DNA of 64,000 nucleotides from Rhodoferax sp. (GTDB lineage Bacteria > Pseudomonadota > Gammaproteobacteria > Burkholderiales > Burkholderiaceae_C). Made by a program: the position numbers and the translations under genes. This document shows, piece by piece, positions 9,199 through 18,224 of the stretch. How positions within the stretch are numbered: the first letter of the stretch is position 1; each line of letters begins with the position of its first letter. The notes beneath the pieces were generated by a model. That model was given only the letters and a program-made list of their open reading frames with translations. It did not search any database and was not told the DNA's origin. Location: assembly GCF_030697375.1 (NCBI RefSeq), contig NZ_JAUYQD010000009.1, positions 62,001-126,000 on the forward strand. The letters run 5' to 3'.

Positions 9199-9969
9199 AT
9201 GTTCATTCTTTCCAAAATTCTCGGTGCTTTGGCCCAACCCCTGGCATGGGTCGCCGCGCTTTTGTTTCTGGGCCTGATCTTGTTCTCACGCAGGCCCCGG
9301 CTGGCACGGCGCCTGATAGGGACCGCACTGGCCCTGATGCTGCTGATGGGCTGGCAACCGCTGCCAGATTTGCTGATTCGGCATTTGGAACAGCAATATG
9401 CCGAGATGCCGCCACAGGCAGATCTGCGGAGCTACGTAGGGGTGATTGTGCTGGGCGGGGCGACGGAGTCCGGTGAGGTGGCGCAAGCGCACACACAACC
9501 ATTGCTTAACGGTGCCGCTGAACGCATGACCGCCCCAGTGGCCGCGTTGCTGCGCACCTCCCACTTGCGCGTGGTGTTTACCGGTGGCGAAGGCGCATTG
9601 CTGGGCAGCGGTCCCAGCGAGGCAAGCCGGGCACAGGTTTTTTTTGACAGCATGGGTCTGTCGGGCAAGCGGGTTGAATACGAATCGGCTTCGCGCACCA
9701 CCTATGAAAACGCCGTTTTGACAGCCCAACTCCCCGGCGTGGACAAAACCCAACGCTGGCTGCTGGTGACCTCGGCCTGGCATATGCCACGCTCCATGGC
9801 CACCTTTGTCAAAGCAGGCTGGAATGTAACGGCGTACCCCGTCGACTTCCGCACCGGAGTCAGCACCCGCTGGACGGAATATTCACTGCGGGACGGTGTA
9901 GACAGCTGGCAATTGGCCCTGCACGAATTGCTGGGGCTGGCGGCCTACCGGGCCACCGGACGGCTCTAA
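9199..9969 (+). CDS. YdcF/ElyC-like DUF218 membrane protein
   Basis: 256 residues. Two N-terminal hydrophobic segments (about 8-28 and 38-52) are followed by a DUF218 domain, with IVLGGATESG, FTGGEG, and the later TSAWHMPRSM. The E. coli relative ElyC (YcbC) is linked to peptidoglycan and lipid carrier homeostasis and SanA to envelope integrity. The N-terminal membrane pair resembles ElyC, but orthology is not proven. The start MFILSKILG was chosen because membrane segment 1 follows directly. Ends with a 4-bp convergent overlap with the CNNM/CBS gene. Confidence 0.8.
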   Translation: MFILSKILGALAQPLAWVAALLFLGLILFSRRPRLARRLIGTALALMLLMGWQPLPDLLIRHLEQQYAEMPPQADLRSYVGVIVLGGATESGEVAQAHTQPLLNGAAERMTAPVAALLRTSHLRVVFTGGEGALLGSGPSEASRAQVFFDSMGLSGKRVEYESASRTTYENAVLTAQLPGVDKTQRWLLVTSAWHMPRSMATFVKAGWNVTAYPVDFRTGVSTRWTEYSLRDGVDSWQLALHELLGLAAYRATGRL

Positions 9970-11261
9970 ACCAGCCGACGGGCCCGAACCTTGTCAATGC
10001 GCCGACCTTCTAGCTCCAGCACCTCAAAATGCCAATGTGCGCATTCGATGCTTTCACCGATCACGGGCAGATGGCCAGACACCACCATCAAGAGCCCTGC
10101 CAGGGTGTTGTAACGCCCACGGTCCTCTTGCGGCAGGTCTTCCTCGATATCCAGGCGAACTTTGAACTCACCGACCGGCATGAGCCCGTCCAGCAACCAC
10201 GACCCATCCGTCTGCTCGATGGCCCAGGCCTGCGTCTGCGCCTCCGGCTGCAACTCGCCGGTAATGGCCTCCAGCAAATCATAGGGTGTGAGCAAGCCCT
10301 GCACCACGCCGTACTCATCCACCACAAAAACCATGCGCGCCGCCTTGGTCCGAAACTGCTCGATGAGCTCCATCCCGCTCAAGGTCTCGGGCACAAACAC
10401 CGCCACGTCGGCCATGGATTCGATCGTTCCCGTGGGGTGCCCCCCCAGTTCCAATAGCCGTGCCACACTGATCTGGCCGACGACGTCGTCCAGCGACCCC
10501 CGGCACACGGGGTAACACGAGTGTGCGCCTTTATCCCCCCCCGTACCCACTTGGGCGAGGCACTGCGCCGCCGTGGTGGAGGCATCCAACCACTTGATGT
10601 CGGCGCGTGGCAACATCATGGATGTCAGCGGCCGATCGTCCAGATGGAACACATTGCGCACCATCTGGTGCTCGTGTTCTTCGATGATGCCGGCGTCCAC
10701 CCCCTCTTCCAGACTGGCCGAGATTTCTGCCTCGGTTACCGTGCGGTTGTCATTGGTGTCAATCCGCAACAGCTTGAGCATGCCGTGGGTGCAGACTGAC
10801 AGCAGGCGCACAAAGGGGCTGGCGCCCGTGGCCACCCAGGTCATAGGGCGTGACACCCAACGTGCCACAGATTCTGGATACAACTGCCCAATGCGCTTGG
10901 GCACCAACTCACCGAACAAAATCGTGACAAAGGTGATGAGGGTCACCACCAGCGCGGTTGCCGAAATATCCGCCGTCTTGTTTGACAATGCCAGCGTAGC
11001 CCCAAGCCATCGGGAAAGGCCATCGCTGAAGGCGGCCTCTCCCACAATACCGTTCAACATGCCAATGGACGTGATGCCCACCTGCACCGACGACAGGAAC
11101 TGGGTCGGGTTTTCGAGCAAAGTCAAGGCGGCTTTGGCACCCTTGTCACCCGCCTCGGCCATGGTCAGCAAGCGAACTTTCCGGCTGGCGGTCAGCGCCA
11201 ATTCCGACATGGCAAAAGCACCATTGAGCAAGGTCAACAGCACTATCAGAAGAAATTCCAT
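9966..11261 (-). CDS. CNNM-CBS-CorC/HlyC family membrane protein
   Basis: 431 residues from the ATG giving MEFLLIVLLTLLNGAFAMSELAL. An N-terminal CNNM (DUF21) membrane domain (about 1-185, three to four helices) is followed by a CBS pair (about 200-330) and a CorC_HlyC transporter-associated domain (about 345-430, with WLLDGLMPVGEF). Relatives (YfjD, CorB/CorC, MpfA) act in magnesium or cobalt export; 'hemolysin' labels are historical. The gene diverges from apaH with only 23 bp between starts, so the two promoters must overlap. Confidence 0.88.
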   Translation of the reverse strand: MEFLLIVLLTLLNGAFAMSELALTASRKVRLLTMAEAGDKGAKAALTLLENPTQFLSSVQVGITSIGMLNGIVGEAAFSDGLSRWLGATLALSNKTADISATALVVTLITFVTILFGELVPKRIGQLYPESVARWVSRPMTWVATGASPFVRLLSVCTHGMLKLLRIDTNDNRTVTEAEISASLEEGVDAGIIEEHEHQMVRNVFHLDDRPLTSMMLPRADIKWLDASTTAAQCLAQVGTGGDKGAHSCYPVCRGSLDDVVGQISVARLLELGGHPTGTIESMADVAVFVPETLSGMELIEQFRTKAARMVFVVDEYGVVQGLLTPYDLLEAITGELQPEAQTQAWAIEQTDGSWLLDGLMPVGEFKVRLDIEEDLPQEDRGRYNTLAGLLMVVSGHLPVIGESIECAHWHFEVLELEGRRIDKVRARRLV

Positions 11262-11284
11262 GAAACCCAAGCGAAAATGAACAC

Positions 11285-12157
11285 ATGGCACTTTACCTTA
11301 TCGGCGACGTGCAGGGCTGCGATGCGGCGCTGCAGCGTTTACTGGACACCCTGGCGTTCTCCCCCAGCCGTGACACTCTTTTCTTGCTGGGCGACCTGGT
11401 CAACCGTGGGCCCGACTCTGCGGCCGTTCTGCGCCGGCTGATGGGCTACGACAACGCCGCACGGTGCTTGCTGGGTAACCACGATCTGCATCTTTTGGCG
11501 GTGGCACACGGGGTGCGCAAACCCCGGCGCAAGGACACGCTGGACGGTGTTTTGAATGCGCCTGATCGCCAGCCCCTGTTGCACTGGCTGCGGCACCAAC
11601 CCATGGCTCTGCTGGAAACCCTGGAAAATAAGGACCTCTTAATGGTTCACGCCGGCGTGCTTCCTGCGTGGACAGCTATCAAAACAATAGCATTAGCCCG
11701 TGAGGTGGAGGCCGTATTGCAATCTCCTGCGGCGGGCGAATTCTTCCATGCGATGTATGGAGATGCGCCTGCGGCATGGAACGACGCCCTCACGGGAATG
11801 GACCGCATCCGTGTGATCGTGAATGCGCTGACGCGTTTGCGCTTTTGCACAGCCGAGGGAACGATGGAGTTTGAGGCCAAGGACAGTGCCAATGCCGCTC
11901 CGACGGGTTATATGCCGTGGTTCGCCGTGCCGGGCCGGAAAACCGCCAACATCACCGTCGCGTTTGGCCACTGGTCCACCCTTGGCTGGCTGGGGCGCAC
12001 CGACGTCCTGGCCATGGACACAGGTTGTGTTTGGGGTGGCTCGCTCAGTGCCTTGCGTGTGGAAACGCAAGGCCACGGGATACCGTGGAGAACGGAACTG
12101 ATCCAAGTGCCCTGCGAACAGGCACAAAAACCCGGAGACTGCATCAGCTGGCCTTGA
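11285..12157 (+). CDS. apaH: Symmetrical bis(5'-nucleosyl)-tetraphosphatase (Ap4A hydrolase)
   Basis: Metallophosphatase that cleaves Ap4A to two ADP and can remove Np4 caps from RNA. It has 290 residues. Motifs are GDVQGC at 7-12, GDLVNRGPDS at 36-45, LGNHD at 63-67 and the metal-binding HAG at 121-123. FGHWSTLGW and DTGCVWGGSLSALR near the C-terminus are typical. Bases 11665-11692 (residues about 127-136, containing AIKTIAL) match the 28-base head of the dispersed repeat in reverse orientation, so a repeat may have altered this stretch without changing protein length much. Overlaps the convergent helicase gene by 14 bp. Confidence 0.95.
   Translation: MALYLIGDVQGCDAALQRLLDTLAFSPSRDTLFLLGDLVNRGPDSAAVLRRLMGYDNAARCLLGNHDLHLLAVAHGVRKPRRKDTLDGVLNAPDRQPLLHWLRHQPMALLETLENKDLLMVHAGVLPAWTAIKTIALAREVEAVLQSPAAGEFFHAMYGDAPAAWNDALTGMDRIRVIVNALTRLRFCTAEGTMEFEAKDSANAAPTGYMPWFAVPGRKTANITVAFGHWSTLGWLGRTDVLAMDTGCVWGGSLSALRVETQGHGIPWRTELIQVPCEQAQKPGDCISWP
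11665..11692 (-). repeat. Dispersed repeat head, copy F (inside apaH)
   Basis: Read on the minus strand it begins TGCTATTGTTTTGATAGCTG and ends CCACGCA, matching the family head in all spacings. It is in coding sequence and codes for part of AWTAIKTIAL. The tail of the element is not clearly present. Confidence 0.5.
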
Positions 12158-13682
12158 ACAGCGCCGCGACCTTGACCTTGTGCTTGATGTTGGCCGAAAT
12201 ACTGCGCGTGGCCGGGCGTGCCGAGGCCTCCCAAGAAGGCGTAGACGCCGCCTCGCTCACGGCCGCCGGCTCATAAGGCTTGTCAAAAAACGGGTCGCGC
12301 GGTGCGGGCGCGGGCCTTGCATAGTCACGGCGTGGCGGGCGATCCTGACGGGCAAACTGCCCTTCATGGGACACATCACGCGCACCGCCACGTCCACGGC
12401 CATGGTTGCGCGAATCGTCTTGCGCACCTTCGGCATACATGCGTCGGCCATCGTTGATACGACCTTGCTGGCGAATATTGGGCAGGTCCTCATCAAACTC
12501 GATGGCTTCCAGATCAATCTTGATTTTGATGAGTTTTTCGATGTCGCCCGCCAAGCGTGCATCGTTGTTACCACCGACAAAACTCACGGCCAGGCCCGAT
12601 GCCCCGGCCCGCCCGGTGCGGCCAATGCGGTGCACATAGTCTTCGGCGTTGAAGGGCAGGTCAAAGTTGAACACCGCCGGCACATCCTTGATGTCCAGGC
12701 CCCGTGCCGCCACATCGGTACACACCAGCAGATCCACTTCGCCTTTTTTGAAGGCGTCCAGCGCTTTCAGGCGCTCGTCCTGGCTCTTGTCACCGTGCAG
12801 GGCAGTGGTCTTCAGACCCTCGTGCTCCAAGGAGCGGGCCAAGCGGGCGCAACCCAGCTTGCTGTTGACAAACACAAAAGCCTGCTTGATGCCACGCTGG
12901 CGCAGGATTTGGTGCAGGGCGTGGCGTTTGTTGTCTTCGTTGACGCTGTAGAAATGCTGCTCCACCGTAGAGGCGGTGGCATTGGAGCGCGCCACCTCAA
13001 TGGTGACCGGGTTCTGCAGGTAGCTGCCCGCCAGACGCTTGATTTCACCCGAAAAGGTGGCTGAAAACAGCAGTGTGGTGCGCTGCTTGGGCAGGTAGGA
13101 CAGGATACGCTGCAGATCGGGCAAAAAGCCGATGTCCAGCATGCGGTCCGCCTCGTCCAGCACCACGTATTCCACTTGGTTGAGTACTGCGTTTTTGGCT
13201 TCGATGTGGTCCAGCAAACGCCCCGGCGTGGCCACCAGAATTTCAACGCCTCTTTTCAGCTCCAAGGTTTGGGGCTTCATGTCCATGCCGCCAAACACCA
13301 CGGCGCACCGCATTTGCGTGTGCTGCGCGTAGGACTTGATGGCCTGGGCGACCTGGTCGGCCAATTCCCGGGTGGGCAAGAGCACCAAGGCACGTACCGG
13401 ATGGCGCGCGGGTGAGGTGGAACTGTTTTCGTGTTTCAGCAAGCGCTGCAGCAAGGGCAGCGAAAATGCGGCGGTCTTGCCGGTGCCGGTTTGGGCAGCA
13501 CCCATCACATCGCGCCCTTGCAGCACCACAGGAATCGCCTGGGCCTGGATCGGGGTCATGGAGGTGTAGCCCATGTCGGCCACGGCGCGCGCCAGCGGGG
13601 CAGCCAACTGCAACTGGGCAAAGGCCATAGGCAAAGTATCAGCGTTCAATTCAGGGGTCAGATCAGTGTTCAATTCGGTCAT
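12144..13682 (-). CDS. DEAD-box RNA helicase, RhlE type
   Basis: 512 residues from the ATG giving MTELNTDLTP. Helicase motifs: Q motif region at 20-50, AQTGTGKT at 63-70, PTRELA at 103-108, DEAD at 176-179, SAT at 207-209, and HRIGRTGR near 335. The C-terminal tail (about 400-512) is basic and rich in Arg, Gly and Asp, and ends in KHKVKVAALFK, as in RhlE proteins that act in RNA turnover and ribosome maturation. A TTG three codons upstream is a poorer start. Upstream lies a diverged repeat copy with a strong palindrome. Confidence 0.9.
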   Translation of the reverse strand: MTELNTDLTPELNADTLPMAFAQLQLAAPLARAVADMGYTSMTPIQAQAIPVVLQGRDVMGAAQTGTGKTAAFSLPLLQRLLKHENSSTSPARHPVRALVLLPTRELADQVAQAIKSYAQHTQMRCAVVFGGMDMKPQTLELKRGVEILVATPGRLLDHIEAKNAVLNQVEYVVLDEADRMLDIGFLPDLQRILSYLPKQRTTLLFSATFSGEIKRLAGSYLQNPVTIEVARSNATASTVEQHFYSVNEDNKRHALHQILRQRGIKQAFVFVNSKLGCARLARSLEHEGLKTTALHGDKSQDERLKALDAFKKGEVDLLVCTDVAARGLDIKDVPAVFNFDLPFNAEDYVHRIGRTGRAGASGLAVSFVGGNNDARLAGDIEKLIKIKIDLEAIEFDEDLPNIRQQGRINDGRRMYAEGAQDDSRNHGRGRGGARDVSHEGQFARQDRPPRRDYARPAPAPRDPFFDKPYEPAAVSEAASTPSWEASARPATRSISANIKHKVKVAALFKAS

Positions 13683-13698
13683 GCATAGCAAAGGTGAG

Positions 13699-13745
13699 TG
13701 CTATCCATCCGATAGCTGATTGGCCCCTAGAGCTAGGGGCAAACC
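13699..13745 (+). repeat. Diverged dispersed repeat, copy G, with 18-bp palindrome
   Basis: TGCTATCCATCCGATAGCTG keeps the exact head spacing. The tail is replaced by GCCCCTAG-AG-CTAGGGGC (13723-13740), a perfect 8-bp-arm inverted repeat. It lies in the divergent region between the helicase and HD-GYP genes and could also be a regulatory site. Confidence 0.5.
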
Positions 13746-13821
13746 CGTATTATCCTCCACCCAGCGTTTCTTGGGTTTGCGCGTGCAAGACAAGGGCATG
13801 GTGGCTGCCTAGAATGCAAGC

Positions 13822-15192
13822 ATGCACCTTGCCAACCCTGCCACTTTTCACCCGATAGAAAACGGGCTGAAGCTGTCTGAATTGATGGGTTCCTTGAGCC
13901 ACGCACTCGATATCACCGAGGGGCAGCCGGAAGGGCATTGCGTGCGGTGCTGCTGGATCGGCATGCACATCGGTCGCGAAATGGGCCTGCCCGAGCACCA
14001 GTTGTGGGAGTTGTACTACACCTTGTTGCTCAAGGACTTGGGCTGCAGCAGCAATGCGGCGCGCATCTGCGAGCTCTACCTGACCGACGATCTGCATTTC
14101 AAACATGATTTCAAGCAAGTGGGTGACAGCCTGCCCCAAGTGGTGCGTTTTGTGCTGCAGCACACCGGCCTGAAAGCAGGCCTGGCTGAACGTTTTCGCA
14201 GTGTGCTGCATATTTTCAAGGACGGCCCCGAGTTATCCCGGGAGTTGATCCAGACCCGCTGCCAGCGGGGCGCCGAAATTGCGCGCCTGTTGCGTTTTTC
14301 GGAGGACATTGCTGCGGGCATCTACAGCCTGGACGAGCACTGGAACGGCCAGGGCAAACCCGCAGGGCTGGCGGGCAAGGCCATTCCCGTGTACGCGCGT
14401 ATTGCGCTGCTCGCCCAGGTAATTGACGTCTTCCACACGGCCGACGGCGTGGAGGCGGCCTTGGCCGAAGTACGCAACCGTTCCGGCCAATGGTTTGACC
14501 CGGAACAGGTGCACGCGGTAGAGCACCTGGCGGAAACTCCGGATTTTTGGACCATGTTGCGCTCACCGGACATTCAAAACGCCGTGCTGGCGCTGGAGCC
14601 CGGACGTTTTGAGGTGCCGCTGGATGACGACTACCTGGACGATATTGCCGCCGCCTTTGGCCAGGTAGTCGACTCCAAGAGCCCCTACACCAGCGGCCAC
14701 AGCGCGCGGGTTGCGCTTTACACCGACCTGATTGCCGAAGCCCTGGGTCTGAGCGTGGAGCGTCGGCGCTGGCTCAAGCGCGGTGCGCTGTTGCACGACG
14801 TGGGCAAACTCGGGGTCAGCAACAGTGTGCTGGACAAGGCTGGACAACTGGACGCCGAAGAGTGGAAGGCCGTACGCGCGCACGCAGCGTTAACCGAGTC
14901 CATTTTGTCGCGCATCCACGCCTTCAGCGAACTGGCGCGGGTGGCCGGGGCACACCATGAACGGCTGGATGGCGGCGGTTATCCGCGGGGCCTGAAGGCC
15001 GACGAGATCAGCCTGGAAACCCGCATCATCACCACCGCCGATATTTTTGACGCCATCACCGCCGAGCGCCCTTACCGGGGTGCCGTCCCCATCCCCAAAA
15101 CCCTGGAAATGATGGCCAAAACGGTAGGAACTGCCCTTGATGCGGATTGTTTTAACGCCCTGAAAAAGGCGATGGCACAGCTTCCCACATGA
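13822..15192 (+). CDS. Tandem HD-domain / HD-GYP protein, probable c-di-GMP phosphodiesterase
   Basis: 456 residues. The C-terminal half is a complete HD-GYP domain: HD at 325-326 (LLHDVGK), HH-E at 378-380, and DGGGYP at 383-388, followed by TADIFDAITAERPYR. The N-terminal half looks like a second, degenerate copy: it has EGHCVRCCWIG where the first histidine is expected and LDEHWNGQGKPAGL mimicking HHE..DGxGYP, but LKDLG lacks the HD pair. HD-GYP enzymes hydrolyse c-di-GMP to pGpG or GMP. No receiver or membrane segment is visible, so it is cytoplasmic; the degenerate half may be regulatory. Monocistronic by position. Confidence 0.85.
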   Translation: MHLANPATFHPIENGLKLSELMGSLSHALDITEGQPEGHCVRCCWIGMHIGREMGLPEHQLWELYYTLLLKDLGCSSNAARICELYLTDDLHFKHDFKQVGDSLPQVVRFVLQHTGLKAGLAERFRSVLHIFKDGPELSRELIQTRCQRGAEIARLLRFSEDIAAGIYSLDEHWNGQGKPAGLAGKAIPVYARIALLAQVIDVFHTADGVEAALAEVRNRSGQWFDPEQVHAVEHLAETPDFWTMLRSPDIQNAVLALEPGRFEVPLDDDYLDDIAAAFGQVVDSKSPYTSGHSARVALYTDLIAEALGLSVERRRWLKRGALLHDVGKLGVSNSVLDKAGQLDAEEWKAVRAHAALTESILSRIHAFSELARVAGAHHERLDGGGYPRGLKADEISLETRIITTADIFDAITAERPYRGAVPIPKTLEMMAKTVGTALDADCFNALKKAMAQLPT

Positions 15193-15220
15193 AAAGCTGG
15201 CCTACCCTGGGCTGCTGCGC

Positions 15221-15793
15221 TCAGGCCTTGGGCAGTGTTACGCCCACTTGGCCCTGGTATTTGCCGCCGCGGTCCTTGTAGCTCACCTCGCACACATCGT
15301 CCTTGTCGGACTCGAAAAACAGCACCTGGGCACAGCCCTCGCCCGCGTAGATTTTGGCGGGCAGCGGCGTGGTGTTGGAGAACTCCAGCGTCACATAACC
15401 TTCCCACTCGGGCTCGAAGGGCGTCACGTTGACGATGATGCCGCAGCGCGCGTAGGTGCTTTTGCCCAGGCAAATGGTGAGCACGTTGCGCGGAATACGG
15501 AAGTACTCCATGGTGCGGGCCAGCGCAAAGCTGTTGGGCGGGATGATGCAGCTGTCGCCATGAAAATCGACAAAACTCTTTTCATCGAAGTTCTTGGGAT
15601 CGACCACGGTGCTGTGGATGTTGGTGAAGACCTTGAATTCGGGTGCGCAGCGGATGTCGTAGCCGTAGCTGCTGGTGCCGTAGCTGATGATTTTGTTACC
15701 GTCGCGCTGGCGGATCTGGCCGGGCTCGAAGGGCTCGATCATGCCGGCGGTCTCGGCCATGTGGCGAATCCATTTGTCGCTTTTGATGCTCAT
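15221..15793 (-). CDS. dcd: dCTP deaminase
   Basis: 190 residues (E. coli 193). Deaminates dCTP to dUTP, the first step toward dTTP in many proteobacteria. Motifs are [13 protein letters not shown] near 41-53, [34 protein letters not shown] and the catalytic glutamate in [16 protein letters not shown]. The trimeric dUTPase-like fold is expected. It stands alone between the HD-GYP gene (convergent) and nagA. Confidence 0.97.
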   Translation of the reverse strand: MSIKSDKWIRHMAETAGMIEPFEPGQIRQRDGNKIISYGTSSYGYDIRCAPEFKVFTNIHSTVVDPKNFDEKSFVDFHGDSCIIPPNSFALARTMEYFRIPRNVLTICLGKSTYARCGIIVNVTPFEPEWEGYVTLEFSNTTPLPAKIYAGEGCAQVLFFESDKDDVCEVSYKDRGGKYQGQVGVTLPKA

Positions 15794-15848
15794 GGGGGTG
15801 AAACTCCTAAGTAGCGCTGATTGTAAGCAAGGGCTTCACAGGAAACCG

Positions 15849-16976
15849 TTACATCGGGACGGCATCCCCCTCGACATAGACGGCTTGCAATTCCAGATCA
15901 CGGTTGAGCACCACCACATCAGCCCAGGCGCCCGGCGCCAGGCGGCCCCGGTCCTTGAGCCCCAGGTGGTCGGCGGCGTGGGTGGAGACGCGCCGGGAGG
16001 CCTCCACCAGGTCCAGCCCCAGGGTATCCACCAGGTTGCGCAAGGCCTGGTCCATGGACAGCGTAGAGCCCGCCAGCGTGCCGTCGGCCAGCCGTACCCC
16101 GCCCATGCACTTGAAAACGGTGTGGCGCCCCAAGGCGTACTCCCCATCCGGCATGCCAGCAGCGGCGGTGGAGTCGGTCACGCAGTACAGGCCAGGAATG
16201 CAGCGCAGGGCGGCACGGATGGCACCCGGGTGCACATGCAGCAGGTCGGGGATGATCTCAGCAAAAGGCGCATGGGCCAGCGCCGCCCCCACCATGCCGG
16301 GCTCGCGGTGGTGCAGGCCGGACATGGCGTTGAACAGGTGCGTGAACCCGGTGGCCCCGTTGCGCAGGGCCGCCACGCCGTCTTCGTAGCTGCCGCTGGT
16401 GTGGCCCAGTTGCACGCGGAAACCCTGGTCGCACAGCGTGGCAATCAGATCCTGGTTGCCGCCCACCTCCGGGGCCAGCGTGATCAGGCGGATGGGCGCC
16501 AGCGCATGCAAACGCTGAATTTCCTCCATACGCACCGGCCGGGCAAACGGGGGTTGCGCGCCCAGCCGGGCCTCGCTGATGTAGGGCCCCTCCAGGTGCA
16601 CACCCAGCACCCGCGCGGCCCCGGCGGTGCGCTGCGCACACACCGGGCCCAGCGCAGCCAAGGCGGTGTCCAGGTCCGCCAGAGGGGCGGTCATTGTGGT
16701 GGCCAGCAAGGCCGTGGTGCCATGGCGCGCGTGCAGCCGGGTGACATGCTGCACGGCGTCGCCGCCTTCCATGATGTCGTGGCCCGCGCCGCCGTGCACA
16801 TGCAAATCGATGAAACCCGGCAGGATCAGCGGCTCGGCCGCTTCGCGCACCGTGCTGGCCGCCACCGGTGTGCCGCTGAGGGCGCTGACCCGACCGTCGG
16901 ATCCCCAGGCGATGTGCCCGCGGACAAAGCCGGTGGGGGTGAGAATGTGTCCACGCAAGTGGGGCGTCTGGCTCAT
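15849..16976 (-). CDS. nagA: N-acetylglucosamine-6-phosphate deacetylase
   Basis: Converts GlcNAc-6-P to glucosamine-6-P plus acetate. 375 residues of the amidohydrolase superfamily. Metal motif HVH at 59-61 (FIDLHVHGGAGHD), metal glutamate E129 in HLEGPYIS, histidines in QLGHTSGS and THLFNAMSGLHHREPG, and the catalytic aspartate in TDSTAAAGMPDG. The start codon overlaps the nagR stop (ATGA), so regulator and enzyme are translationally coupled. nagB and a GlcNAc transporter are not in the window; nagZ at 18.2 kb is a plausible source of cell-wall GlcNAc. Confidence 0.96.
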   Translation of the reverse strand: MSQTPHLRGHILTPTGFVRGHIAWGSDGRVSALSGTPVAASTVREAAEPLILPGFIDLHVHGGAGHDIMEGGDAVQHVTRLHARHGTTALLATTMTAPLADLDTALAALGPVCAQRTAGAARVLGVHLEGPYISEARLGAQPPFARPVRMEEIQRLHALAPIRLITLAPEVGGNQDLIATLCDQGFRVQLGHTSGSYEDGVAALRNGATGFTHLFNAMSGLHHREPGMVGAALAHAPFAEIIPDLLHVHPGAIRAALRCIPGLYCVTDSTAAAGMPDGEYALGRHTVFKCMGGVRLADGTLAGSTLSMDQALRNLVDTLGLDLVEASRRVSTHAADHLGLKDRGRLAPGAWADVVVLNRDLELQAVYVEGDAVPM

Positions 16977-17716
16977 GGGGACCTCGGTATTTCAACAACA
17001 AAATCGTAGTCATCGCTGCGGCAATAGGACACGGTGTGCTCCACGGGTTGGCCCGAGGCCAGGTAGGCGGTACGTGTGACCCACAGCAGGGCGGTGGCAA
17101 GCGGCACCTCCAGCCGCTGGGCGGTGCGGGCATCGGCATTGAGGGCGCGGATGTGCTGCACGGCACGCACCGGCACGTGGCCGACTGCGGCCAAATGTGC
17201 GTAGAGCGACCCCTCCAGCGCCTCGGGCTGGGGCAGCACCGCCACGGGCAAGACGCTGAATTCCAGGGCCATGGGCACACCATCGGCCAGACGCAAGCGC
17301 TCCAGGCTGGCAATCTGTGCGGAGGGGGACAAGGCCAAGGACTGGCATTCCTGGGCCAGGGCCTGGCGAACCTCCCGGGTCAGCCAGATCGATGTGGGGG
17401 CGTAGCCGCGCAGGCGCAGTTCTTCGGTAAAGCCGGTCAGACGTGACAAGGTCTGCTCCAGACGCGGCGCGGTGAAATTGCCCGCACCGTGGCGGCGCAG
17501 CACCAGCCCCTGCCCCACCAGCAGCGCAATGGCCTTGCGCGCGGTCACGCGGGACACCCCCAGTGACTCCACCAGCATGCGCTCCGAAGGCAAGGCCTGG
17601 TCCGCCCGGTAACCCCCGGCACGGATCGCCTGCTCCAGTTGGCTGGCCAACTGCCGGTACAGGGGCGAACGGTCTGCTGGATTGAGGGGCGACAGGGTGA
17701 ATGCCGGGCGGGTCAC
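16973..17716 (-). CDS. GntR/HutC-family regulator, NagR-type
   Basis: 247 residues. An N-terminal GntR winged helix (about 15-85; SERMLVESLGVSRVTARKAIALL is the recognition region) and a C-terminal UTRA ligand-binding domain (about 95-240). The domain pair and the coupling to nagA point to a NagR/DasR-like repressor sensing GlcN-6-P or GlcNAc-6-P. This is an inference from context. It should bind its own promoter region at 17717-17790. Confidence 0.85.
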   Translation of the reverse strand: MTRPAFTLSPLNPADRSPLYRQLASQLEQAIRAGGYRADQALPSERMLVESLGVSRVTARKAIALLVGQGLVLRRHGAGNFTAPRLEQTLSRLTGFTEELRLRGYAPTSIWLTREVRQALAQECQSLALSPSAQIASLERLRLADGVPMALEFSVLPVAVLPQPEALEGSLYAHLAAVGHVPVRAVQHIRALNADARTAQRLEVPLATALLWVTRTAYLASGQPVEHTVSYCRSDDYDFVVEIPRSP

Positions 17717-17747
17717 ACAGAACCTCCAAAGTGTTGGATCGCAATAA

Positions 17748-17766
17748 TACCACTTAGATACCAGTC
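17748..17766. promoter_or_regulatory. Candidate GntR/NagR operator
   Basis: Read on the minus strand this is CTGGTATCTAAGTGGTATT. Its CTGGT half resembles one half of the DasR-type site (ACTGGTCTAGACCAGT), but the second half is TGGTA in direct rather than inverted orientation. It lies about 31 bp upstream of the regulator start. Weak evidence. Confidence 0.3.
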
Positions 17767-17843
17767 AATGTCTTACCATGGCCTGCGACAGTGGCCAGCG
17801 GTATTGGCGCCCGTACTGTCATGGGGACCAGCATGACGTCTTT

Positions 17844-17900
17844 TGCTACACTTTTAATAGCTGCTTGCGCAATATCTGTATGGGCTATGTGCCAAAATGG
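17844..17900 (+). repeat. Dispersed 60-bp repeat, copy B
   Basis: TGCTACACTTTTAATAGCTG followed by CTTGCGCA, then TATGGGCTATGTGCC. Intergenic, ending about 32 bp before the small gene at 17932. Confidence 0.75.
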
Positions 17901-17931
17901 CGTGTCATTCAACCCAATCAGGAATCCTCCC

Positions 17932-18159
17932 ATGTCCCGTCAAAGTATTTGGGCCACCAAGGTTGCCGCGCTGATCCAGAGCGGCAACAGCCAGGCAGCG
18001 CTGGCCCAAATCAAAGTGGCCCCAACCATCAAAGACGTACAGCAACTGCGCGCCCTGCTCACCGCAGCCAAGGTGCTCACACGCCACCCCAATATTGACG
18101 CCGCCACCACCGACCAGATCGCCGCACTGTCTGGCTCCCGTCTGCACCGTTCACCCTGA
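17932..18159 (+). CDS. Small protein of unknown function
   Basis: 75 residues starting MSRQSIWATKVAALIQSG. It is soluble, predicted largely helical (alanine- and glutamine-rich, two probable helices around residues 8-28 and 33-52), with no cysteines or membrane segment. The frame stays open upstream, but that part runs into dispersed repeat B; the ATG at 17932 with a weak GGAA upstream is preferred. I do not recognise a family. It is convergent with nagZ. Confidence 0.5.
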   Translation: MSRQSIWATKVAALIQSGNSQAALAQIKVAPTIKDVQQLRALLTAAKVLTRHPNIDAATTDQIAALSGSRLHRSP

Positions 18160-18224
18160 AAGCGCATGGGGCTGTCGGTAAGCCATGAGGCGGGCATCAG
18201 GCTGGCCACCCTGGCGCTACCGGC

